Shown: piece after piece, positions 1-5,475 of the stretch
Layout of the letters: each line of letters starts with the position of its first letter
Numbering within the stretch: position 1 is the stretch's first letter
Source of the DNA: Anaerolineae bacterium
GTDB taxonomy: Bacteria > Chloroflexota > Anaerolineae > JAAYZQ01
Assembly (NCBI GenBank): GCA_016929795.1
Contig: JAFGIA010000352.1
Span: forward strand, 1-6,011
DNA: 6,011 nucleotides
Reading direction: 5' to 3'
The notes under the pieces: model-generated
What the model saw: only the letters and a program-made list of their open reading frames with translations
Told to the model about the DNA's origin: nothing
The model's database searches: none
Program-made: the position numbers and the translations under genes

Positions 1-942
1 GCTGCCGCGGGCGGCCTTTTCCCACTCGGCCTCGGTGGGCAGCCGCTTGCCGGCCCAGGCGCAATAGTCGGCGGCGTTGTGCCAGGTCACCTCGACCACC
101 GGATAGTCGGCGTAGAAAGGATTGTCATAGTAGGACGGCCGGGTGCCGGTCGAGTAGTCGGCCGGCGGCACACAGGCCCCGGCAGCCACGCACTGGGCGT
201 ACTCGGCGTTGGTCACCTCGAAGGTGTCGATATAGTAAGCGTCGAGGTAGACGGCGTGCAGAGGCAGCTCTTCCTCAAAGTAGCAATACTCGTCCGGGTT
301 GTTCTCGTCGCAGCCCATCAGGAACTCGCCGGCGTGGACAAGGACCATGGGGCCCGGCTCCGGGTAGACCTTTACCCAGCCGGTCATCTCCGGGTCTTCG
401 CCCAGGCGGTACGTGTACACGCCGGCCTCGGCAAACTCGTGCCCATAGGTGCCGCCAGGAGGGATCTCGGCGCCTATCCCATCACTCCGCGCATCGATCC
501 CGCCTGCTGCCAGGCTCGGGGTATCGCCATCTTCGATCAACACGAATCCGTGTAAATCCGTGTTATCCGTGTCCGATTTCCACCCCATCTGAACGGCTAC
601 GGCAGCGCTGCTCAGCGCGCCGTGAGCCCGCGCCACGAGGGGGAGACTGACACGATGGGGCCACCCGGCCACCAGGTGCACAGTGGTCGCGGTCTCATTC
701 GTCCAGGTCACCGTCCAGCCCACATCCACGAACACGGCCTCTGGCACAAGGCCCTGGTCGGTGATGGCCACCTGGGCCGTACCAGCCGGGCTTTGGATCT
801 GCTGGCAACTCGCCGCTGGGATCTCGGCGCCGGCCGCCGGCAGCGCGGCCCGGGTAGGGCTGGCGGCCAGCAGGGCCGCCGCCGCCGCCAGCAGCAGGCC
901 CAACAGCGTGGCCAACAACAGGGAGTGGCTTCTGCTTTTCAT
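1..942 (-). CDS. Secreted protein: degenerate cupredoxin-like domain plus FGE-sulfatase (SUMF1-type) domain, 3' end outside window
   Basis: The first 314 residues are present and the stop lies beyond the left edge. Residues 1-33 form a signal peptide: a basic start (MKSRS), then a Leu/Ala-rich core ending near SPTRAA. Residues 55-93 and 155-194 look like the two halves of a plastocyanin-like fold (VTWTN at 78-82, His89, [10 protein letters not shown] at 161-170, MTGWVKV at 186-192). The expected copper ligands Cys and His in the last loop are Leu180 and Asp183, so copper binding is doubtful, although His89 and Met186 remain. From residue 199 the FGE-sulfatase fold begins ([12 protein letters not shown], then [10 protein letters not shown] at 239-248, [15 protein letters not shown] at 284-298, [14 protein letters not shown] at 300-313). 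This family includes formylglycine-generating enzymes and many non-catalytic relatives. The region that would carry the catalytic cysteines is outside the window, so activity cannot be judged. Start chosen at 942 because AGGAGG lies 8 nt upstream and gives a compact signal peptide; an in-frame ATG at 981 is also possible. Confidence 0.9.
   Translation of the reverse strand, partial: MKSRSHSLLLATLLGLLLAAAAALLAASPTRAALPAAGAEIPAASCQQIQSPAGTAQVAITDQGLVPEAVFVDVGWTVTWTNETATTVHLVAGWPHRVSLPLVARAHGALSSAAVAVQMGWKSDTDNTDLHGFVLIEDGDTPSLAAGGIDARSDGIGAEIPPGGTYGHEFAEAGVYTYRLGEDPEMTGWVKVYPEPGPMVLVHAGEFLMGCDENNPDEYCYFEEELPLHAVYLDAYYIDTFEVTNAEYAQCVAAGACVPPADYSTGTRPSYYDNPFYADYPVVEVTWHNAADYCAWAGKRLPTEAEWEKAARGS
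546..572 (-). repeat. Three copies of ACACGGAT inside the FGE-like gene
   Basis: On the minus strand ACACGGAT occurs at 565-572, 556-563 and 546-553, spaced 9 and 10 bp apart. ACACG at 540-544 also forms an inverted repeat with CGTGT at 549-553. The stretch encodes a hydrophilic peptide around residues 123-133 ([11 protein letters not shown]) within the insertion that splits the cupredoxin-like domain. I recall similar 'tccgtgtaaatccgtgt' strings as scattered repeats in environmental bacterial genomes, but this was not checked. Confidence 0.7.
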
Positions 943-950
943 CGTTCGTT

Positions 951-956
951 CCTCCT
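951..956 (-). promoter_or_regulatory. Ribosome binding site for the FGE-like gene (start at 942)
   Basis: A perfect AGGAGG on the minus strand lies 8 nt before the ATG at 942. It supports the shorter start. Read from the upstream ATG at 981, this site would itself be translated as part of a QEER peptide, as often happens when a start is called too far upstream. Confidence 0.7.
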
Positions 957-987
957 GGTAGAAACAAAGATTGGTCTTCATCGTTGT

Positions 988-992
988 CTCCT
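988..992 (-). promoter_or_regulatory. Second ribosome binding site, for an in-frame ATG at 981
   Basis: AGGAG lies 6 nt before an ATG at 979-981 that is in frame with the FGE-like gene. Using it would add 13 residues ([13 protein letters not shown]) before the signal peptide. The signal looks as good as the downstream one, so both starts may be used. Confidence 0.45.
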
Positions 993-1085
993 CTCCTCTC
1001 AGCTTGGGGATCTTGCTTCCCCCGTGCCCGCGCTCCCGCGTAGGCGCTTGCCTCGTCTCGGCACCCGCTGGTTCATGGCATCTGT

Positions 1086-1319
1086 TCATTCTTCCTGTTC
1101 CGCCCCAGACCCGGCCGGTCTCCAGGGCGAGCTTGCTCGCCCCCTTTCAGGTCTTCTACACCCGGCCGTCTGGGCGTCGAGGAAGCGTGTCAGCTCCTCC
1201 GGCCCGCGGACGTGGGCCCGCTCGCCGCTGGCCACATTTTCCACCCGGCCCTCCCAGGCCGGCCCTTCCGCCCCGGGATCGACCCACAGGCGCAGGATAA
1301 AGGTAACCAGGGTGCGCAT
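1086..1319 (-). CDS. Small conserved-looking hypothetical protein (77 aa)
   Basis: Function unknown. The ATG at 1319 is preceded by GGGGAG with 7-nt spacing, a good ribosome binding site. Residues 1-49 look like a compact folded domain: a hydrophobic first strand ([11 protein letters not shown]), then [16 protein letters not shown], then an amphipathic helix ([10 protein letters not shown]). This resembles short alpha/beta proteins I remember from Chloroflexota with the pattern 'R.W....L.G.VE.V.SG....F....EL..FL', though I know no named family. Residues 50-77 are low-complexity, rich in Arg, Gly, Ser and Glu, and contain a palindromic DNA repeat, so the original gene may have ended nearer residue 50. 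It lies 143 nt upstream of the FGE-like start at 942 on the same strand and could share its transcript. A promoter candidate lies just upstream. Confidence 0.65.
   Translation of the reverse strand: MRTLVTFILRLWVDPGAEGPAWEGRVENVASGERAHVRGPEELTRFLDAQTAGCRRPERGRASSPWRPAGSGAEQEE
1125..1142. repeat. Perfect 8-bp inverted repeat with 2-nt centre
   Basis: GGGCGAGC, TT, GCTCGCCC form a strong hairpin-capable palindrome inside the low-complexity tail of the 77-residue gene (residues 60-65). No T-run follows on either strand, so it is not a canonical terminator. It may be a REP-like element. Confidence 0.7.
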
Positions 1320-1368
1320 GGCACTTCTCCCCTCTGGGGCAGGCTATCCGCCCGCCCAACTGGGGATC

Positions 1369-1374
1369 ACTATA
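1369..1374 (-). promoter_or_regulatory. Candidate extended -10 promoter for the small gene
   Basis: The minus strand reads TGT directly followed by TATAGT, matching the extended -10 pattern TGnTATAAT with one mismatch in the hexamer. It would start transcription near 1362 and give a leader of about 43 nt before the ATG at 1319. No good -35 is seen; the expected position is covered by a direct repeat. Sigma-factor preferences in this lineage may differ, so this is tentative. Confidence 0.45.
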
Positions 1375-1382
1375 ACACAACC

Positions 1383-1403
1383 GGATAACAGGTGGATAAC
1401 AGG
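1383..1403. repeat. Tandem 10-bp direct repeat, possible operator
   Basis: GGATAACAGG occurs at 1383-1392 and again at 1394-1403 with one base between, an 11-bp period or about one helical turn. It sits immediately upstream of the extended -10 candidate, where the -35 would be. Same-face paired sites of this type often bind a regulator. The binding protein is unknown; the adjacent BTAD regulator is one candidate because SARP-type proteins bind direct repeats. Confidence 0.6.
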
Positions 1404-1439
1404 AAGGGCGAATTTTGGCCTTTTTGGCCCTCTGGGATC

Positions 1440-1457
1440 GCCGAGCGCCTGCTCGGC
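1440..1457 (-). terminator. Hairpin downstream of the regulator, non-canonical terminator candidate
   Basis: GCCGAGC and GCTCGGC form a perfect 7-bp stem with a 4-nt loop, beginning 37 nt after the regulator stop codon. The transcript after it has no U-tract (gatcccagagggcc), so it would not be a standard intrinsic terminator. It may slow polymerase, protect the transcript end, or be another short repeat. A second weak palindrome, GGCC-AAAAA-GGCC, follows on the same strand. Confidence 0.35.
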
Positions 1458-1494
1458 AAATGTTACAAAAGCCTGTTGGGTCTGTTCGGGGTTT

Positions 1495-4400
1495 CTACGC
1501 CTTCAGTTCTTCGTACAGCGCCGACGTCTCGGCCGACGGGCTCACATCCAGCTCTTCCTGCAGCGCGCGGGCACACGCCTGGTAGGCTTGCAGCGCCTCA
1601 CTGCGCCGGCCCAGCCGCGCCAGGCACGTCATCAGCGCCTGCCACACCTCTTCCAGCCACGGCTCCTCGTCCAGGATGCGCCGCGCCAGCTCCGCGCCCT
1701 CGCGCCAGGCGCCGGCCTGCACCTGCTCCTCCAGCCAGGCCGTGAGCGTGTTCAGGTAGAGGCTGCGCAGCCGCTCCCGCTCGCGCTGCACCCAGTCCAC
1801 GTACGGCTCCTCCGGCAGCAAGTCGCCCCGATACAGCTCCAGCGCCTGCCGGGCCGCCTGGCCCCCGGCCCGTACCGCCTGCTGGAAAACCGCCACGTCG
1901 TACCAGATCTCTGCCGTCGGGTGAAAGGCCAGCGTCTCTTCATCGCGTACCAGGTAGCGGGAGGGCTGGCCTTTGCCCAGGTAAGGCTCCAGGATGCGGC
2001 GCAGCTCGGAAACCGTGGTGTTGAGCACCCGCCCGGCCGGGCCGGGGGGCAGGTCGGGCCACAAGGCTTCGATCAGCTCCTCGGCGGGCACGCGGCGCGG
2101 GGCTTGAGTCAGGAGATACAGCAGCAGCAGGCGCGTCTTGCGCCGCTGCCACGCCCCGGCGGGAATGGCCACGCCCTGCCCTGAGGGGCTCGAACCCGAA
2201 GGGTCACCCCGCCGCACCTGAAAACCGCCCAGCGCCACCACGCGCAGCGGCGGCCGCGGCGCGGCAGCAATGCGCAGCAGGGCGGCCTGGACCCTCTTCT
2301 CGAGACGCGGATCGAGATTCTGCCGGAGCGCGCTCAACGGCGGGACGGCCCGCTCGTCGCCGATCTCGCCCAGGAGATCGACGACCCGTTTCTGGACATC
2401 GACCCCGGCCCGGGCCAGCAGCCCCAGCAGCGGCTCGACCGCCCCCTGGCCGACCTTGGCCAGCAGGCGGCAGGCTTCCAAGACCTTTGAGGTCTCCAGA
2501 ACCTCAAAGGTCTGGCCCAGGGCCAGCACCAGCAGCGGCACCGCCCGTTGCGGCTCGCGCCGGGTAAAAAGGAAATCGTAGCCACCCTCCGACGAAAGAG
2601 CCAGCGCCCTGCCCACCTGTTCCAGTGCTTGCTCGTCGCGCCCCTCCCGGCGGTAGAGATCGGCCAGGTAGAGGTGCAGGGTCGCCTGGTACAGCTTGGC
2701 GCCCCACGACTGAAAGAGACGCAGCGCCTCATCCCAGCTCGCCTCAGCCTGCCGGGCATCGCCCCCCTGGTCCACCACCAGCCCCAGCGCCATCAAAGCC
2801 AGCGCTTCCTGGTAGCGGTTGCCAACCGACGCTGCTTGCTGCCAGGCGGCCTGGCCGTGCCGCCGGGCCTCGCGCAGGTCGCCCTCGGCCAGCGACAACA
2901 ACGCCAGCCCCAGGCGCGGCTCAAAGAGCACGTACGGCTCTTGCAGCTCCTCGCCCAGCAGCCGCGCTTCGGCGTAACAGGCGCGGGCGGCTGCGTGGCG
3001 GCCCTGTTCGCGGTGCACATGGCCTAACAGGTACAGGGCATATCCCCGCACTACAGGGTCCTGGTGTGTGTCGCCCAATTGAAGCTGGCGCTCCAGGGGG
3101 GCGCGCGCCTCGTCCGGTTCACCCAGCAGCACATAGATCTCGCCCAGGTGGGTGAGGGCGCGCCACACGTCATAGCTGCCCATCTCGTCGTAGAGGCGCC
3201 GGCTCGTGTGCGCAGTCTCGAGCGCCTCCCCCATCCGGCCCCGGTCGAGGAGCGTAGAAGCGATATTGCCCAGCAGCCTGGCTTCGCCCCGCCGATCGCC
3301 GATCTGGCGAAAGAGGTCCAGGGCGCGGCGCTGGTGTTCCTCCTGGCCGTGGGGGTCGCTCCCCTCCGAGCAGGCCGCCAGCAGCGTGTGGACCTGGGCC
3401 AGTTGCCGCCGGGGGGCGGCGGGCGCGCGGTGCCACGCCGCCTGGGCGCGCTGCGCCAGCTCGCCGGCCTCGGCTCGGCGGCTCTGCCAGAGATAGACCC
3501 AGGCCTGCCCGCACAACACGCGGCACACCTCCGCCGCATCGCCGCCGGCCGGATCGAGCAGTCCCTCCGCCCGGCTGTAGGCGGCCATCGCCTCCGCCCA
3601 GCGGCACTGCCGGGCGCGCACCAGTCCCAGGGCCAGGAGCAGGCGCGGCCGCGCGGCCAGAATGGCGGGCGGAAACCGGTCGAACCAGCCGGCCGAGCGC
3701 GCCGAGCGCTCCCCATCCAGCCCGTCAAACAACGCTTCGATGCTGTCCGCGGCCGCCGTCCACTCCCTCGCTGCCAGCAGGTGCTCCACCGCGGCGGCGC
3801 GGTCGTCGCTGCCCCCTCGTCCCGCCGCCTCCAGCAGGCACGCCGCCGCCCGCCGGTGCCACATTTCGACCGCCCTTGCCCCTTCATCCTGTTCCAGGCA
3901 GCGCCGCAAAAAGCCCTGGAACAGCGCGTGATAGCGGAAACAGCGCCCCGGCCCGTCAGGCAGCGGCGAGACGAACAGGTGCGCCCGCTCCAGGTCGTCG
4001 AGAATGGCGCTGGCATCGGCAATGCCCAGGAAGGCGTTGCACAGCCCCGCGCTCAGGTAAGGCAGCAGCGACGTGCGCCGCAGAAAATCCTGGATGCCTG
4101 CCGGCTGGCCCTCCAACACCTGCCCGGCCAGGTAGTCGAACAGCGGGCGCTCGTCGCCCAGGCGCCCCACGATCGCCGCCAGGTCCGGCTGCCGCTCCCG
4201 CTGTGCCGCCTGGCGGAGCAGTTGCAGGGCCGCCGGCCAGCCCTCCGTGCGCTCCGCGATCTGGCGCACCGCGGCTTCCTCCAGCGCCAGCCCGCTGCCC
4301 GACAAAAAACGCTCCATCTCGCCCACCGTAAAGCGCAGGGCCGCCTCGTCCACCTCGACCAGCCGGCCTTCCACCCGCAAGCGGGCGATGGCCGCCAGGG

Positions 4401-4923
4401 GCGGCTGCTTGCGGCTGGCGATGACCAGGCGCAGCGGCAGGGCGGGCTGTCCCAGGACCCCGTCCAACGCCTGGTGAATCGCCGGGTTGGTGACCAGGTG
4501 ATAGTCGTCGAGCACCAGCAGCCACGCGCCGCCTGCCGCCCGGGCCCCTTGCTGAAAGAGCAGGGTCAGCGCATACGGCAGCGGGCTCGACCGATCGACG
4601 GCCGGCACAAAACCCGGGACCCGGGCCTGCATCCCCGCGATCAAACTGTCGAGAAAATGACCCGGCTCATTGTCCATCTCGCTCAACGAGACACTCGCCC
4701 CCCCCCTCGCAGCGGCCGGAGAGAGGCCCGGGGGGCAGGCGAGCCACTCGGCCAGCAGCGTCGTCTTGCCATAGCCGGCCGGCGCGACCACCAGGGTGAG
4801 GCGCCCCGCCGCGCCCTGGCTCAGGGCGCGCAGCAGCCGTGGCCGCGCCACCAGTGGCGAGGCGCTCCCTGCCCGGCGGCGGTCATCTTCCGTCAAATGT
4901 CCGCCCACAACAGTCCTGTCCAT
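1495..4923 (-). CDS. Large STAND-type transcriptional regulator: MalT-like ATPase, TPR, HEAT-like segment, winged helix and BTAD
   Basis: A 1142-residue predicted cytoplasmic, ATP-dependent regulator. The N-terminal NTPase has Walker A APAGYGKTTL (47-56), Walker B LLVLDDYH (135-142), a sensor-like ASRKQPPL (169-176), EGWPAALQLL (227-236) and the MalT-type motif FRYHALFQGFL (329-339). Residues about 425-780 are helical TPR-like repeats (for example RGYALYLLGHVHREQGRHAAAR), which in this class bind the inducer or a partner. Residues about 816-886 read as two HEAT-like units (AVEPLLGLL, ERAVPPLSALRQ). The C-terminus has a winged helix (RVVALGGFQV at 894-903, RRKTRLLLLYLL, LIEALWPDLP, LNTTVSELRRILEPYL) and a bacterial transcriptional activator domain (WYDVAVFQQAV to the end), as in SARP/AfsR proteins. 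MalT itself ends in a LuxR-type helix-turn-helix, which is absent here. Start: ATG at 4923 with GGAG 10 nt upstream; a TTG at 4926 (spacing 7) is the alternative and adds one residue. The target genes cannot be named. Confidence 0.93.
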   Translation of the reverse strand: MDRTVVGGHLTEDDRRRAGSASPLVARPRLLRALSQGAAGRLTLVVAPAGYGKTTLLAEWLACPPGLSPAAARGGASVSLSEMDNEPGHFLDSLIAGMQARVPGFVPAVDRSSPLPYALTLLFQQGARAAGGAWLLVLDDYHLVTNPAIHQALDGVLGQPALPLRLVIASRKQPPLAAIARLRVEGRLVEVDEAALRFTVGEMERFLSGSGLALEEAAVRQIAERTEGWPAALQLLRQAAQRERQPDLAAIVGRLGDERPLFDYLAGQVLEGQPAGIQDFLRRTSLLPYLSAGLCNAFLGIADASAILDDLERAHLFVSPLPDGPGRCFRYHALFQGFLRRCLEQDEGARAVEMWHRRAAACLLEAAGRGGSDDRAAAVEHLLAAREWTAAADSIEALFDGLDGERSARSAGWFDRFPPAILAARPRLLLALGLVRARQCRWAEAMAAYSRAEGLLDPAGGDAAEVCRVLCGQAWVYLWQSRRAEAGELAQRAQAAWHRAPAAPRRQLAQVHTLLAACSEGSDPHGQEEHQRRALDLFRQIGDRRGEARLLGNIASTLLDRGRMGEALETAHTSRRLYDEMGSYDVWRALTHLGEIYVLLGEPDEARAPLERQLQLGDTHQDPVVRGYALYLLGHVHREQGRHAAARACYAEARLLGEELQEPYVLFEPRLGLALLSLAEGDLREARRHGQAAWQQAASVGNRYQEALALMALGLVVDQGGDARQAEASWDEALRLFQSWGAKLYQATLHLYLADLYRREGRDEQALEQVGRALALSSEGGYDFLFTRREPQRAVPLLVLALGQTFEVLETSKVLEACRLLAKVGQGAVEPLLGLLARAGVDVQKRVVDLLGEIGDERAVPPLSALRQNLDPRLEKRVQAALLRIAAAPRPPLRVVALGGFQVRRGDPSGSSPSGQGVAIPAGAWQRRKTRLLLLYLLTQAPRRVPAEELIEALWPDLPPGPAGRVLNTTVSELRRILEPYLGKGQPSRYLVRDEETLAFHPTAEIWYDVAVFQQAVRAGGQAARQALELYRGDLLPEEPYVDWVQRERERLRSLYLNTLTAWLEEQVQAGAWREGAELARRILDEEPWLEEVWQALMTCLARLGRRSEALQAYQACARALQEELDVSPSAETSALYEELKA
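2481..2513. repeat. Perfect 13-bp inverted repeat with 7-nt loop inside the regulator
   Basis: AGACCTTTGAGGT (2481-2493) is exactly complementary to ACCTCAAAGGTCT (2501-2513) across the loop CTCCAGA. It is read in frame as QTFEVLETSKVL (residues 804-815), at the junction between the TPR region and the HEAT-like segment. The arms are markedly AT-richer than the surrounding gene. I recall 'ACCTCAAAGGT' palindromes as dispersed repeats in Chloroflexota, unverified. Confidence 0.85.
4694..4743. repeat. Interrupted C/G-run inverted repeat inside the ATPase domain
   Basis: CTCGCC at 4694-4699 pairs with GGCGAG at 4738-4743, and the nine-C run at 4698-4706 can pair with six Gs at 4730-4735. The stretch encodes residues about 61-77 (LACPPGLSPAAARGGAS), between the Walker A helix and the next strand. 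MalT-like ATPases as I remember them are some eight residues shorter here. This suggests a small in-frame repeat, but pure compositional bias is possible. Confidence 0.45.
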
Positions 4924-4961
4924 CAAGCAACGACTCCACCGGATCGGCGCCCGTCAGCCTT

Positions 4962-5402
4962 CTACTGCCTCAACTGGGGCGAGTCGAACCAGAGCCCCGA
5001 GATCTGGTGCGCCGGGTCAAACACCACGCGCATCGTCACGTGCTCCTCATTCTCATATTGCGCGTCATAGACCACGGCGACGAAATCATCACTCTCCTCC
5101 ACGCGCGACACCTGGCGCGAGACATAGGCGCCCACCTTGCTCTCCAACAAGGTGCGCAGGCTGGAAAACTGCGCCTCAGTCATCGCCTCGAGCATCTCCG
5201 GGCTCAGGTCGCGGCTGAACCCGGCATAGTCGCCCGCTTCCAGGCCCGCCAGCAGGTTGTCCGTCGCCGGCTCCGCGTAGGCCAGCACCGCGTCACGCTC
5301 CGCGCCCTCCATCGCCTGTGGCCCGAGCCCGCAGCTCGTGACGAGCAGCAGCCCACACAGCGCCAGCAGGATGGCGCTCCCCCGGCAACTCCATCTTCTC
5401 AT
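4962..5402 (-). CDS. Small predicted lipoprotein, DUF3887-like
   Basis: A 146-residue envelope protein of unknown role. It has a type II signal peptide: basic start MRRW, a Leu/Ala core, and the lipobox VTSC with Cys24 as the predicted lipidated residue. The mature part matches my memory of the DUF3887 fold: a helical start (ATDNLLAGLEAGDYAGFSRDLS), FSSLRTLL, GAYVSRQVSRVEE, then strands DDFVAVVYDAQYENEEHVTMRVVFD and the end motif ISGLWFDSPQLRQ, which is typical of these small lipoproteins. Start: ATG at 5402 is preceded by GGAGG with 5-nt spacing. An in-frame ATG at 5414 would add MEER, but those codons are the ribosome binding site itself and nothing comparable lies before it. The regulator begins 38 bp downstream on the same strand, so the two are probably co-transcribed. 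Confidence 0.87.
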   Translation of the reverse strand: MRRWSCRGSAILLALCGLLLVTSCGLGPQAMEGAERDAVLAYAEPATDNLLAGLEAGDYAGFSRDLSPEMLEAMTEAQFSSLRTLLESKVGAYVSRQVSRVEESDDFVAVVYDAQYENEEHVTMRVVFDPAHQISGLWFDSPQLRQ

Positions 5403-5407
5403 CCGCT

Positions 5408-5412
5408 CCTCC
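5408..5412 (-). promoter_or_regulatory. Ribosome binding site deciding the lipoprotein start
   Basis: GGAGG lies 5 nt before the ATG at 5402 and overlaps the alternative upstream ATG at 5414. This favours the shorter protein with a classical lipoprotein signal. Confidence 0.7.
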
Positions 5413-5475
5413 ATACTTCAAAAGCTCTGCCGCAGTGTAGAAACACCTATCCGACAGCCTGCCAGCGCCGCGCCC

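Noticed and set aside
1006..1022. GGGGA...TCCCC hairpin between the small gene and the FGE-like gene
   Set aside because: Only 5 bp with a 7-nt loop and no T-run; too weak to call a terminator.
1156..1380. 74-codon minus-strand frame overlapping the small gene
   Set aside because: It overlaps the better-supported 77-residue gene, starts within the promoter candidate and has no convincing ribosome binding site or motif.
1392..1400. DnaA-box-like TTATCCACC (8 of 9 to TTATCCACA) on the minus strand
   Set aside because: It is a by-product of the direct repeat, there is no cluster of boxes, and no dnaA, dnaN or AT-rich unwinding region is present.
622..2184. 520-codon open frame on the plus strand
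   Set aside because: It crosses the antisense of three genes and two intergenic regions, has low-complexity composition and no domain signal.
3064..5070. 668-codon open frame on the plus strand
   Set aside because: It is antisense to the regulator, whose domains are unmistakable. The peptide is rich in Arg, Gln, Pro and Ala with no recognisable motif, as expected of an open shadow frame in high-GC DNA.
5334..5346. GCTCGT-G-ACGAGC palindrome in the lipoprotein signal-peptide region
   Set aside because: Only 6 bp each side within ordinary coding sequence; this length is likely by chance at this GC content.
5403..5475. Possible promoter or terminator between the right-edge gene and the lipoprotein
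   Set aside because: TACACT resembles a weak -10 but there is no -35 at suitable spacing, and no stem with a T-run could be found.
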